Below the pieces are notes generated by a model. That model was not told the DNA's origin, made no database searches, and was given only the letters and a program-made list of their open reading frames with translations. The position numbers and the translations under genes were made by a program. A stretch of 64,000 nucleotides of DNA from Actinomycetota bacterium (lineage in GTDB: Bacteria; Actinomycetota; Actinomycetes; Streptosporangiales; Streptosporangiaceae). The DNA lies in the NCBI GenBank assembly GCA_021324595.1, contig JAJPIV010000104.1:35673-99672 (forward strand). Direction: 5' to 3'. Shown piece after piece: positions 36,286 through 44,885 of the stretch. The stretch's first letter is position 1; the number at the start of each line of letters is the position of its first letter.

Positions 36286-36309
36286 AGCGTACCTACCGAC
36301 CAGTACGCT
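36286..36309. promoter_or_regulatory. Inverted repeat, probable TetR-family operator upstream of acyl-CoA dehydrogenase
   Basis: AGCGTAC (36286-36292) and GTACGCT (36303-36309) are perfect 7-bp arms around a 10-base centre containing ACCGACCA. ACCGACC-type palindromes are common sites for TetR regulators of actinobacterial acyl-CoA catabolism. The site is 27 bases upstream of the dehydrogenase start. No tetR gene is next to it. Confidence 0.55.
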
Positions 36310-36363
36310 CACACGCTACGGTCCGGGTCCCGCGCGGTCGAGCCCGGAGCGCCCGGCGGGCCT

Positions 36364-37554
36364 TCAGGGCTCCGGCGGGCCGGGCCGCGGCGCCGCGGCC
36401 GGCTGCCCGGCCGGGGCGGCATCCCCCGCCGGGGCCGCCCCGGCGCGCTGCCGCAGCCGCTCCAGCCGGCGCTGGATGGCCGGGTGGCGCACGCTGCGGT
36501 CCCAGCGCGCGCTGGTGTCGGGCCTGATCTGGTTCAGCTCCGCGAGGCGCGCGAGGGCGGCCGCCAGCTGGGCGGGCCCGGTCACCCGGGCAGCCAGGTC
36601 GTCCGCGGCCAGCTCCTGCCTGATCACGATGGCGCTGGCCAGGCGGATGCTCACGACGATGATCACCCACATCAGCGCCAGGCCGAGATAGGCCGCGGCG
36701 TCACGGGCTCCGGTGACCATGATCGCCAGCATCACGCCGACGGGGGCGAGCTGGACCGCGGCGAGGTACTGGCGCACCAGCACGTCCTGGTGCCGCACGT
36801 GAGCGAGCTCGTGGGCCAGGATCGCGTCGAGCTCCGGCGGGGAGGCGCTGGCGATCAGGTAGTCGCTGACGACCAGGTAGCGGAGGCCCGGCAGCCAGCC
36901 CACCTGGCGCGCGCTCGCGTCCTTCGTCCGCGCGCCGTGGCGCAGGCGGCCCCGCACCCGCACCCCGGCCCGGGCCGCCAGTGCCTGAACCCGCGCGCCG
37001 GCCGGCCCGGGCAGCTCGGCCGCCGCGAGCAGCCGCGCGATCACCGGGGCGCTCAGGCCGCCGATGACCGGGCTCACCACCAGGGAGCCGAGGAGCACGA
37101 TGCCGACGCGGCCGGCCAGGCCCGCCGGCACCGCCGCGCCCACGATCGCCGGCCAGAACCGGATGAGGAACAGGAGCGCGGCCATCCCCAGGCCCCGGGG
37201 GGTCATCCGCGCCCGGGGAACCCCCCGGGCCCGGGCGAGGGCGGAGGCGATCGGGCGCCGCGCCGCCGCGACCGGGCCGGCGACCCCGGCCACGATGACC
37301 GCCAGCGCCGACAGGACCGCCACCGGGTCGCTGAGCTGGCCGAGGACCGCGCCCAGGTACCCGCCCGCCGCCACGCTGCCGCACACGGCGGCGACCCGCG
37401 TGGCCCGGAACAGGGCGACGCGGAGCTCGTGGACGCGGTGCTCGCCGCCGGCCGCCTCGATGGCCCGGGCCCGCCGGGCGGCCATCCAGCGCAGCACGAC
37501 GCCGGCCACAGCCGATGCGGCGAGGCAGGCCACGCCCGGCACGACGGACATCAT
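36364..37554 (-). CDS. M48-like membrane metalloprotease
   Basis: A 396-residue integral membrane peptidase. Hydrophobic segments occur near residues 5-22, 53-98 and 122-172, and two more follow the active site. The zinc motif HELAH is at residues 248-252 and the third ligand is Glu314 in RQELAADD, as in the HtpX/Ste24 (M48/M56) group. About 35 Pro/Ala-rich residues end the chain. The start ATG 37554 is preceded by GAAGGGGCC. Probable membrane-protein quality control or signalling; no BlaI-type regulator is adjacent. Confidence 0.85.
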   Translation of the reverse strand: MMSVVPGVACLAASAVAGVVLRWMAARRARAIEAAGGEHRVHELRVALFRATRVAAVCGSVAAGGYLGAVLGQLSDPVAVLSALAVIVAGVAGPVAAARRPIASALARARGVPRARMTPRGLGMAALLFLIRFWPAIVGAAVPAGLAGRVGIVLLGSLVVSPVIGGLSAPVIARLLAAAELPGPAGARVQALAARAGVRVRGRLRHGARTKDASARQVGWLPGLRYLVVSDYLIASASPPELDAILAHELAHVRHQDVLVRQYLAAVQLAPVGVMLAIMVTGARDAAAYLGLALMWVIIVVSIRLASAIVIRQELAADDLAARVTGPAQLAAALARLAELNQIRPDTSARWDRSVRHPAIQRRLERLRQRAGAAPAGDAAPAGQPAAAPRPGPPEP

Positions 37555-37787
37555 GCTCAGGCCCCTTCAGGAAATGGCCGTATACGCTGATGATCCTTTG
37601 TACCGCTATATTCCGCGCCGCGCCCCGCATCGGGCGGATCGCATCCGGCGCCCCGCATCGGGCGGGCGGGATCGGCCGGGCGGGCCGGGGCGCGCCGGAA
37701 CCAGCCCCCGGCGCGGGCCGGGGCGATCGCGGCGCCGCGCGAGCGGGGCCCGCGGGCCAGGCCGGGCCCGGGAGCCGGGCTCGCCAG
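37555..37787. other. Intergenic region upstream of the M48 gene
   Basis: A 233-base gap on the minus strand. The first 60 bases (to about 37616) are AT-richer, with GTATAC (37582 region) and TATATT, and probably hold the M48 promoter, but I cannot fix its boxes. The rest is GC-rich with repeated GCCCCGCATCGGGCGG-like text (37620-37660) and no gene. Confidence 0.4.
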
Positions 37788-38699
37788 TCACCGCAGCAGC
37801 AGCCGGCTGATCCTCCGCCCGGCCAGGTGGAGGCCTGCCGCGCCCATCACCGCCAGGTACGCCACGCTGGCCAGCAGGCCGGGGCCGACCGCGCCGAGGG
37901 TGAGCCCGCGCAGCAGGACGATCCCCTGGTAGAGCGGGGTGCACTCGATCACGATCTGGATCGCCCGCGGGTAGACCCCGAGCGGGTAGAAGGTGGTGGA
38001 GAACAGGAACATCGGCATCGTCGCCAGCATGATGTACTCGAAGTGCTGCCAGCTGGTCATGAACGTGGTCGCCGCCATCCCGGCCCCGGCGAACGCGAAT
38101 CCGATCAGCAGCGCGACCGGGATGGCGGCGGTCGCCCAGGCCGAGTGCACCAGGCCCATCGCGAGCATGACCGCCATGAACGCGCAGCCGTACAGCCCTC
38201 CCCTGATCAGCGCCCAGCCGATCTCGCCCAGCGCGATCTCGTCAGCCCGCATCGGGGTGGCCAGCGCCGCGTCGTAGAGCTTGGCGTACTTGAGCCGGAA
38301 GAACACGTTGTAGGTCGAGTCGAGCACCGCGCCGTTCATCGCCGACGTGGCCAGCAGCGCGGGCGCCACGAAGCTGGCGAATCCCACCGGCCGGCCGGCC
38401 GGGCCGGGCACCGTGCCGACCAGCCTGCCCAGGCCGACGCCGATCGACAGCAGGTAGAACAGCGGCTCGAAGACGCCGGAGACCAGCACTCCCCAGGTGC
38501 GCCGGTAGACGCGGGCGTGCCGCTCGATCAGGCGCGCGCTGCCCTGGCCGCCCAGGCCGGCGCGGCGCGCGGCGAGCAGCACGGCCGGCACGATCCGGAG
38601 CTGAATCCGCCGCAGCCGGGCAGGGCCGGCCGCGGCGGCCTGAGGCGGGCGCCAGCCCTGCCTGATGGCTGGCCCCCGGCGGGGCCCAGGCTCAGGCAT
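37788..38699 (-). CDS. ABC-2 type exporter permease (second subunit)
   Basis: A 303-residue membrane protein with about six hydrophobic segments in an ABC-2 layout: RVYRRTWGVLVSGVFEPLFYLLSIGVGLG, LDSTYNVFFRLKYAKLYDAALATPM and FLFSTTFYPLGVYP. ATG 38699 overlaps the stop of the preceding permease by eight bases. With the neighbouring permease and ATPase it makes a three-gene exporter resembling NodIJ-like lipooligosaccharide/drug exporters. Confidence 0.85.
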   Translation of the reverse strand: MPEPGPRRGPAIRQGWRPPQAAAAGPARLRRIQLRIVPAVLLAARRAGLGGQGSARLIERHARVYRRTWGVLVSGVFEPLFYLLSIGVGLGRLVGTVPGPAGRPVGFASFVAPALLATSAMNGAVLDSTYNVFFRLKYAKLYDAALATPMRADEIALGEIGWALIRGGLYGCAFMAVMLAMGLVHSAWATAAIPVALLIGFAFAGAGMAATTFMTSWQHFEYIMLATMPMFLFSTTFYPLGVYPRAIQIVIECTPLYQGIVLLRGLTLGAVGPGLLASVAYLAVMGAAGLHLAGRRISRLLLR

Positions 38700-39501
38700 G
38701 GAGCCTCCTGCGGTAGGTGACCCGCCCGGCGGCCAGGCCGGCCCCGGCGACACCGGCGAGGTACCCCACGTGGGCCGCCGATCCGGCCAGCCCCGCGGCG
38801 CCGAGGCTCAGGGACCGGCACAGCGCCACCCCGTGCCACAGCGGCGTCAGGTAGGCCGGCGGCCGGATCACGGCGGGCAGCTGGGTCACCGGGAAGAACG
38901 TGCCGGAGAACAGGAACAGCGGGATCATCCCGAAGCGGAAGAGCATCGTAAACGAGGAGTCCCGGGTCCGCGTCACCGTGAACGCCTCGACCGGCGCGGC
39001 GAACGCCAGCCCGGTGAGCACCGCGCCGGGCACGCAGGCCAGCGCCCACGCCGAGCGGATGGTGCCGAACGCGGCCATCACCGCGAGGAACACGCAGGCG
39101 TTCATGGCCAGCCGCAGCGCCGTGAACAGCAGGTGGCCGTGGAACAGGTCGGCCGGGCGCAGCGGCGTCGCCGCGGCGGCCTGGTAGGTCTTCAGCCACT
39201 TGACCGAGCCGAAGACCGGGTAGGTGGACTCCTCCATCGCGGTCTGCATGGCCTGCGCCGCCATCAGCCCGGGGGCCAGGAACGCCGCGTAGCTCACCCC
39301 GCCCAGGCCCGCCGGATGGCGGGCGTCGACGATCGCGCCCAGGCCCACGCCCATCGCCGCCAGGTAGAGAACGGGGCTGAGCACGCCGGAGTAGATCGAC
39401 CCGCGCCAGGTCCGCCGGTAGTTGGTGAGCCAGAATCGCAGCTGCCGCGCGGCGAGCGCGGCTCCGCCCGGGTGCCCTGCACCGCGCCGGCGCCACGCCA
39501 T
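38692..39501 (-). CDS. ABC-2 type exporter permease (first subunit)
   Basis: A 269-residue permease paralogous to the next gene: LTNYRRTWRGSIYSGVLSPVLYLAAMGVGLG, MEESTYPVFGSVKWLKTYQAAAATPL, LFLFSGTFFPVTQLP. About six membrane segments. The ATG shares a base with the ATPase stop (TGATG). The shared layout (including the YRRTW start and the FFP motif) with its partner indicates an old duplication giving a heterodimeric channel. Confidence 0.85.
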   Translation of the reverse strand: MAWRRRGAGHPGGAALAARQLRFWLTNYRRTWRGSIYSGVLSPVLYLAAMGVGLGAIVDARHPAGLGGVSYAAFLAPGLMAAQAMQTAMEESTYPVFGSVKWLKTYQAAAATPLRPADLFHGHLLFTALRLAMNACVFLAVMAAFGTIRSAWALACVPGAVLTGLAFAAPVEAFTVTRTRDSSFTMLFRFGMIPLFLFSGTFFPVTQLPAVIRPPAYLTPLWHGVALCRSLSLGAAGLAGSAAHVGYLAGVAGAGLAAGRVTYRRRLHA

Positions 39502-40436
39502 CAGTCCTCCAGCCGGCGGCCGGTCAGCCGCAGGAAGACGTCCTCCAGCGTGCCGCGCCGGACCAGCGTCGTCGCCGGCTCCAGCCCGCGCCGCCTGACC
39601 TCGGCGAGCGTCGCCTCGCCATCGGCGGAGTAGAGCAGGACGCGGTCGGCGAGCACCTCGGTGCGGTCCGCGGGAACGTCGGCCAGCTTCTCCGCCGCCT
39701 GCTCCTGCTCGCCCACCGGGAAGCGCAGCTCGAGCACCTCGGGGCTGGAGTACGCGGCGATCAGATCCCGGGGCGTGCCCTGCGCGACGATCCTCCCCCG
39801 GTCCATCACCACGAGCCGGTCGCACAGCTGCTCGGCCTCGTCCATGTAGTGGGTGGTGAGGACCAGCGTGACGCCCCCTTGCTTGAGCCGGTACAGGCGG
39901 TCCCAGACGACGTGCCTGGCCTGCGGGTCCAGGCCGGTCGTCGGCTCGTCCAGCAGCAGGATCTCCGGCTCGCTGATCAGCGACCTGGCGATGGTCAGCC
40001 GCCGCTTCATCCCCCCGGACAGCGGCTCGACCTGGTCGCCCGCCCGGTCGGCGAGCTGCACGAAGTCGAGCAGCCGGGCGGTGCGCTCGGCGATCACGTC
40101 CCGCCTCAGCCCGAAGTACCGGCCGTACACCAGCAGGTTCTCGCGGACCGTCAGCTCCACGTCCAGGGTGTCCTCCTGCGGCACCACCCCCAGCCGGGCT
40201 CGGATCGCCGGGCCGTCCCTGACCGGGTCGAGCCCGAGGACGGTCAGCTCCCCGGCGGACGGCGGGGAGACGCAGCCGATCATCCGCATCGTCGATGACT
40301 TGCCCGCGCCGTTCGGGCCAAGGAACCCGAACACCTCGCCGCGGCGCAGCTCGAAGTCGATGCCGTCCACCGCCACGGAGCCGCCGAACACCTTGGTCAG
40401 CCCGCGGGCGCGGATCAGGATGTCGGGATCAGCCAC
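39501..40436 (-). CDS. ABC exporter ATP-binding protein (NodI/DrrA-like)
   Basis: A 311-residue ATPase: Walker A GPNGAGKSS, Q-loop region GVVPQEDTLDVELTVRENL, signature LSGGMKRRLTIARSL, Walker B ILLLDEPTTGLDP, switch TTHYMDEAEQL, and a C-terminal DrrA-like regulatory tail ending GTLEDVFLRLTGRRLED. The GTG at 40436 follows GGTAGGG by about eight bases; longer readings add non-conserved residues. It energises the two permeases that follow; the GVVPQED wording is close to the NodI group. Confidence 0.88.
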   Translation of the reverse strand: MADPDILIRARGLTKVFGGSVAVDGIDFELRRGEVFGFLGPNGAGKSSTMRMIGCVSPPSAGELTVLGLDPVRDGPAIRARLGVVPQEDTLDVELTVRENLLVYGRYFGLRRDVIAERTARLLDFVQLADRAGDQVEPLSGGMKRRLTIARSLISEPEILLLDEPTTGLDPQARHVVWDRLYRLKQGGVTLVLTTHYMDEAEQLCDRLVVMDRGRIVAQGTPRDLIAAYSSPEVLELRFPVGEQEQAAEKLADVPADRTEVLADRVLLYSADGEATLAEVRRRGLEPATTLVRRGTLEDVFLRLTGRRLED

Positions 40437-40620
40437 ATCCGCGACCCTACCCACCCGCCCGGACAGTGCCGGGCCGGACTTCCGGCGGGCCGTGAGGTAC
40501 CGGCCGTCATGCCCGGCGCGACGGGGTAATCTTGCCGACAGCGCATGACGCCGGGCGGTGCGGGTAGCACCGCGAGATGACAAGGCGCACGACGATCCCA
40601 TTCGGATGGAGGCCGCCTCG

Positions 40621-41142
40621 GTGGGCAGTGCCCGGAGACTCTACGCGCGCTTCAGGCAGCTAATTCACGAAGGCGCCAAGTTCGGGATCATCGGCGTGAC
40701 CGGCGTCTTCATCTACAACCTGGTCGACAACGCCCTGCTGGGGATCGGGCCGATCAAGGCCGCCACGGTGGCGGTGATCGTGACGACCATCACCAGCTAC
40801 GTCGCCAACCGGTACTGGAGCTTCCGGCACCGGGCCCGCACCACCGTGCCGCGCGAGACCGTGATGTTCTTCGCCCTGAACGGCGTCGGCATGCTGATCC
40901 AGTGGGCGGCCGTCGGCCTCACCTACTACGGCCTCGGCGAGACCGGCAAGCTGGCCAACTTCATCGCCAACAACATCGGCATCGTGCTCGGCACCCTGTT
41001 CCGGTTCTGGTCCTACCGCAAGTGGGTCTGGGCCGCTCCGCGCCCGGTGCCGTCCGGGCACGAGTCGATCGAGCCCGCCATCATGGCCACGGCGCCTCGC
41101 GGCTCCCGCCCGTCCGGGGACGAGGCCGCCCAGCCGCATTGA
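40621..41142 (+). CDS. GtrA family membrane protein (copy 1)
   Basis: A 173-residue protein with four membrane segments of the GtrA type: KFGIIGVTGVFIYNLVDNALL, the NRYWSFRHR loop and LGTLFRFWSYRKWVW near the end. GtrA proteins take part in translocating or presenting polyprenyl-linked sugars for cell-surface glycans. GTG 40621 is chosen because GGAGG (40608-40612) is eight bases upstream; ATG 40606 contains part of that site. The stop overlaps a TTG that may start the next copy. Confidence 0.85.
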   Translation: MGSARRLYARFRQLIHEGAKFGIIGVTGVFIYNLVDNALLGIGPIKAATVAVIVTTITSYVANRYWSFRHRARTTVPRETVMFFALNGVGMLIQWAAVGLTYYGLGETGKLANFIANNIGIVLGTLFRFWSYRKWVWAAPRPVPSGHESIEPAIMATAPRGSRPSGDEAAQPH

Positions 41143-41726
41143 GCAGGGCCAGCGTTCCCGCCGCGGGGCACCGCCCCCCGGCAGGCCCCCGGGGCATCGG
41201 GCAGGTGGCCGGCGAGGGCGTCAAGTTCCTGATCGTCGGCGGCGCCGGCGTGCTGATCGTGCTCGCCGGCGCGGACGTTCTCAGGTTCGGGATCGGGCTC
41301 GGCAGATTCACCTCGGTGACGATCGCGACGGCCGCGGCGACGGTCTGGACGTTCGTCGGCAACCGCCACTGGAGCTTCCGCCACCGCGAGGGCGCGGGCA
41401 CCCGCGCCGAGAGCGTGGCGTTCTTCGTGCTCAACGGGATCGGCCTGCTGATCCAGTACGCCTGCATCGGCGTGATCGACGACGTGCTCGGGCTGTCCGG
41501 CAGGCTGTGGTACACGGTCGCGCTCGTGCTCGGGATCGGCCTGGGCACGCTGTTCCGGTTCTGGTCCTACCGCAAGTGGGTCTGGGTGGCCCCCGAGGTG
41601 CGCCTGGCCAGGCTCCGGCGCGGGCGTCACCGCAAGGGCCGGACCGTCCCCGTCCCGCCACCCCCGCCGGCTCCCGCGCCGCGCCGCGACCTCGCCGGGC
41701 ACGCGCGCCGCCACGGCCCGGGGTGA
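41139..41726 (+). CDS. GtrA family membrane protein (copy 2)
   Basis: A 195-residue (if TTG 41139 is used) GtrA protein, paralogous to the preceding gene: FLIVGGAGVLIVLAGADVL, NRHWSFRHREG, FFVLNGIGLLIQYACIGVID and LGTLFRFWSYRKWVW. TTG 41139 overlaps the previous stop (TTGA); GTG 41205, right before the conserved EGVKFLIVGG, is an alternative. The C-terminal tail is a Pro/Arg-rich cytoplasmic extension of about 45 residues. Confidence 0.8.
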   Translation: MSRASVPAAGHRPPAGPRGIGQVAGEGVKFLIVGGAGVLIVLAGADVLRFGIGLGRFTSVTIATAAATVWTFVGNRHWSFRHREGAGTRAESVAFFVLNGIGLLIQYACIGVIDDVLGLSGRLWYTVALVLGIGLGTLFRFWSYRKWVWVAPEVRLARLRRGRHRKGRTVPVPPPPPAPAPRRDLAGHARRHGPG

Positions 41727-41744
41727 GCGGCCCGCGCCTGCCCG

Positions 41745-42557
41745 TCAGGGGGCCCGGCAGCCGCCGGCGGCCGCCGTCAGCCGACTGACCGGCACCGCGA
41801 GCGCCGCCGCCGCCTGCCGGGTGCTCAGCACGCCGGTGGCGACCAGGCGGCCGATCACGTGCTCCTCGCGGGCGCGCGCCAGGCCGGGGTGCACGAGGGG
41901 ATCGTAGGCCGTGGGCGCCTGGACCAGCCCGGCCAGCAGCGCCGCCTGGGGCCAGCTCAGCCGGCCCGGGGGCCGCCCGAAGTAGCCGCAGCTGGCCTGC
42001 CGCAGCCCGTAGTACCCGTTGCCGAAGTAGACCACGTCGGCGTACATGCGCAGGATCTGGGCGGCCGGGTAGCTGAACTTGAGCTTGATCCCGAGCACGA
42101 CCTGCTCCACCTCCACCGGCAGGCCGGCTCGCCCTGGCGTGTAGAGGAGCTTGGCGAGCTGCTGGTAGAGCGTCGCTCCGCCCTGGTCCCCGCGGCCGGC
42201 CAGGTGCGCGAGCAGCACCCGGGCGATGGCGAACGGATCGACCCCGGGCTCGGAGTAGAACCGGTGGTCCTCGGTGGCGACCAGCGCGGCGGCGAACCTG
42301 GCCGGCACCGGCGGGCCGGGGAATGCGGCGTGGTGCCGCCCGGCCTCGCGCCGGGCGATCGCCTCGGCGTTGCCCACTGGCGGCGTGATGAGCACGAGCA
42401 CGGCGCCCGCGGTGATGGCCACCGCGCAGCAGCCGGCCAGCGCGAGCATCGCCCGGCGGGCCAACCGCCGGCGCGACGGCCGCCCGGCCCTTGGCGCCCC
42501 TGGCTCCCGCGCTGCCACGGGTCCCCGCGCTGCCCGCGGTGCTGTGCTGCTTGCCAT
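41745..42557 (-). CDS. Monofunctional peptidoglycan glycosyltransferase (GT51)
   Basis: A 270-residue transglycosylase: basic N-terminus, one membrane anchor (about residues 36-58), then the GT51 motifs ATEDHRFYSEPGVDPFAIAR (catalytic Glu in EDHRF), QGGATLYQQLAK and GIKLKFSY, RMYADVVYFGNGYYGLRQAS. The penicillin-binding transpeptidase domain is absent, so it polymerises lipid II glycans without cross-linking, or acts on a related substrate. GGSTITQQL of the family reads GGATLYQQL here. The tail is convergent with the GtrA pair. Confidence 0.88.
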   Translation of the reverse strand: MASSTAPRAARGPVAAREPGAPRAGRPSRRRLARRAMLALAGCCAVAITAGAVLVLITPPVGNAEAIARREAGRHHAAFPGPPVPARFAAALVATEDHRFYSEPGVDPFAIARVLLAHLAGRGDQGGATLYQQLAKLLYTPGRAGLPVEVEQVVLGIKLKFSYPAAQILRMYADVVYFGNGYYGLRQASCGYFGRPPGRLSWPQAALLAGLVQAPTAYDPLVHPGLARAREEHVIGRLVATGVLSTRQAAAALAVPVSRLTAAAGGCRAP

Positions 42558-42813
42558 CGTGTGCGACTCCGGAGCGCCGGCGCTCGGCTGTGCCCGAAGA
42601 CGCCCGCGCCGCCGGCGCCTTCACCCGCTGGAAGAACGATCCGCCCGACCGCCAAGTTGCCGCGCAGCGCCCGCCGCCGCGCGGTTCCCCCGCCGGGCGC
42701 GTCGCAGCAGCAGACCGGGCGGGCGCCGGCGCCGGGCATCGCAGGAGCACACCGGGCGCGGGCAAGCCGGCGCCCTCGGCTTCAAGCAGGCGAGCGGGCC
42801 GGCCGTGATCGGT
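42558..42813. other. Intergenic region between GT51 gene and tRNA-Pro
   Basis: A 256-base stretch holding the leader of the GT51 gene and the 3' flank of the tRNA. It is GC-rich; plus-strand and minus-strand open frames here have no family similarity. I see no clear promoter boxes. Confidence 0.4.
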
Positions 42814-42887
42814 CGGGACGCCGGGATTTGAACCCGGGCTCTCTGGTCCCCCAGACCAGCGCCTTAACCAAGCTGGGCCACGTCCCG
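42814..42887 (-). tRNA. tRNA-Pro(GGG)
   Basis: On the minus strand the 74 bases fold as a cloverleaf: acceptor stem CGGGACG/CGTCCCG, D arm with AGCTTGGTTAAGGCG, anticodon stem CTGGT/ACCAG with loop CTGGGGG (anticodon GGG), and T arm GCCCGGGTTCAAATCCCGGC. GGG reads proline CCC and CCU codons. CCA is not encoded at the end. Confidence 0.96.
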
Positions 42888-43028
42888 TTGCCCTGTCGGA
42901 CGCACCCGATCATAGCGCAGCGCCGCCCGGCCGGCCGGCCCCGGCGGCCCGGACACCGGTGGACTTTTGCCGCCCAAATGCCCCAGAATCGAGGTCAGGA
43001 CTGCCAGCCAGGCCCCGGGGGGAGCAGC

Positions 43029-43961
43029 ATGAGGGGACGCCGCCTGGGGGTGACCCTCGCGCCGCTCCTGGCACTGGCGGTGCCACTGGCCGGCCTGGTC
43101 GCGGGCGACGCGCCCGCGGGCAGTGCTCCCGCGCTGGCCGCCGGGGACCGGGAAGCGTGGGCCGGGCCCTACGCCATCCGGGTGCCCAGGCTCGCCCAGG
43201 CGACCACGTTCACGGGCATTGCCGCCGTGGGCGCGCTCTTCATCCTGCGGCGCGGCCAGCCCCGGCGCCATTTCTGCACCGCCAGCGTCGTGCACAGCCC
43301 GGCGGGCAACCTGCTGATCACGGCGGCCCACTGCCTCGCCGGCCTGAGCCTGTCCGGGACCGCCCGCGTGGCCTTCGCTCCCGGCTATCACGACGGCACG
43401 TTCCCGTACGGCCTGTGGAGCGTCACCGGGGAGTACGTCACCAGCCGGTGGGCCGCCAGGCACGACCCGAACGACGACGTCGCGTTCCTGGTGGTGGGCG
43501 GCGAGCTCATCAGGCCGCGCGGGCAGGCCGCCCCGGCCCGCGCCGGGGAGAGCCTCGAGCAGGCCGTGGGCGCGGAGCGGCTGAGCCTGAGCGCCCCGCT
43601 CCCCGTCGAGGTCACGGTGATCGGCTACCCGGACGCCGCCGACCGCCCGGTGACCTGCTCGGCCACCGCCCTGGCCTTCGGCGGCCAGAGCCTGGACCAG
43701 ATCATGTTCGAGTGCGGCGGCTTCACCGACGGGACCAGCGGCGGGCCGCTGCTGGCCAGCCTGGGCGGCCCGGGCGGCGCGGGACTGATCGTCGGCGTGA
43801 TCGGGGGATACGAGCAGGGGGGCGACACCCCCGACGTCTCCTACTCGCCGGTGTTCGCCGCGAACGTCGCCGCCCTCTACCGCAGCGCCGTGCTGGCATC
43901 CGCCGGGGCCATGGCCCGCGGCCGTGCGGCACCGGACCCGGTGCCGGGCAGGCCCCGGTGA
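43029..43961 (+). CDS. Secreted trypsin-like serine protease
   Basis: A 310-residue protein with an N-terminal signal peptide (basic start, hydrophobic stretch about residues 7-26, Ala-rich cleavage region near 28-38). The chymotrypsin-fold catalytic triad is visible: His101 in TAAHC, Asp150 in NDDVAF and Ser237 in DGTSGGP. A Cys pair CTAS/AAHC brackets the His loop as in trypsins. ATG 43029 is preceded by GGGGGGAGCAGC. It is probably exported and processed extracellularly. It starts 141 bases from the tRNA on the opposite strand. Confidence 0.88.
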   Translation: MRGRRLGVTLAPLLALAVPLAGLVAGDAPAGSAPALAAGDREAWAGPYAIRVPRLAQATTFTGIAAVGALFILRRGQPRRHFCTASVVHSPAGNLLITAAHCLAGLSLSGTARVAFAPGYHDGTFPYGLWSVTGEYVTSRWAARHDPNDDVAFLVVGGELIRPRGQAAPARAGESLEQAVGAERLSLSAPLPVEVTVIGYPDAADRPVTCSATALAFGGQSLDQIMFECGGFTDGTSGGPLLASLGGPGGAGLIVGVIGGYEQGGDTPDVSYSPVFAANVAALYRSAVLASAGAMARGRAAPDPVPGRPR

Positions 43962-43989
43962 CGCGGCGGCGCCCTGGGGGACCCGCCCG

Positions 43990-44718
43990 CTACGGCGCCC
44001 CGCCGCCCGCGCCCGCCGTGCCGCCCGCGCCCGCGGGGAGATGATCCCGGGCCGGCCCGAACCTGGCCACGGACAGGACGATCACCAGCGCGAGCGGGGC
44101 CAGGATCACCAGCGGGAGCCACGCTGGTGCCAGCTCCACCATCACGCCGCCGGTCACCGCCCCGGCGATGATGCTCACCAGCACCCCGACGCTGCGCGCC
44201 GCGCGCTCCGGCCTGGTGCGGGTGAACACCGCCGCCACGAGGCCGGTCAGGGTGCTGGTCAGGTAGGTGGTGGACATCTGGCCGAGCTGCCGGACCGCCG
44301 CGCTCTGCATGCCCATGCACGCCGCGAGTGCCGCCACCAGCAGGAGCTGCGCGGCCGGGCCGGGCCGGGCGCCGGTGAGCTCCCAGCCGGAGCAGAAGAC
44401 CGCCAGCAGGCCGAGCTCCGCCCCCAGGGTGACGGTGACGCTGGGCGGCCACGTGACGTCACGGGCGGCGCGCCTGGCGGCGATCGGGCTGCCGGCCGCC
44501 ACGCCCGCGGCGAATCCGGCCAGGGCGACTCCGCTGTGGATGGCCAAGGTGGCGGTCCCGGTGCCCGCCGCCAGCCCGAGCAGCACGAGGTTGCCCGTGA
44601 TCACGCTGCTGAACACGCTGCCCAGGCCGAGGAAGGAGACGGCGTCCACCACCCCGGTGGTCACCGTGAGCAGCACCACCAAGGCGTCCCGCACGGCCTC
44701 GTGCCAGAACTTCTCCAT
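43990..44718 (-). CDS. DUF1275 (YoaK) family membrane protein
   Basis: A 242-residue protein with about six membrane segments of the DUF1275 type: VVLLTVTTGVVDAVSFLGLGSVFSSVITGNLVLLGLA at the N-terminus and MGMQSAAVRQLGQMSTTYLTSTLTGL in the second half are family hallmarks. The function of the family is not established; a transporter role is assumed. ATG 44718 starts the conserved region; the frame upstream is not conserved and runs into the next gene. The last 20 residues are Gly/Ala/Pro-rich. Confidence 0.85.
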   Translation of the reverse strand: MEKFWHEAVRDALVVLLTVTTGVVDAVSFLGLGSVFSSVITGNLVLLGLAAGTGTATLAIHSGVALAGFAAGVAAGSPIAARRAARDVTWPPSVTVTLGAELGLLAVFCSGWELTGARPGPAAQLLLVAALAACMGMQSAAVRQLGQMSTTYLTSTLTGLVAAVFTRTRPERAARSVGVLVSIIAGAVTGGVMVELAPAWLPLVILAPLALVIVLSVARFGPARDHLPAGAGGTAGAGGGAP

Positions 44719-44885
44719 GCCGCCTGCTGCCTGCCCGTCCCGGCGCGCGGGCAGCGCCCGCGAGCGCCGGGTCACCCGGCCTCGGCAGGCGGATGGGAGA
44801 GCCGTGCCAGAGCGCGAGGCGGCTCGGCTGCCGCACCGCCTCCGCCGGCCGCGGCGAGCGCGGCCGGGGACGCCGCGGACACCGG

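Noticed and set aside
39501..39825. Longer permease reading frame continuing upstream through the ATPase gene
   Set aside because: The upstream part is an out-of-frame reading of the ABC ATPase; ATG 39501 with the TGATG overlap is the natural start.
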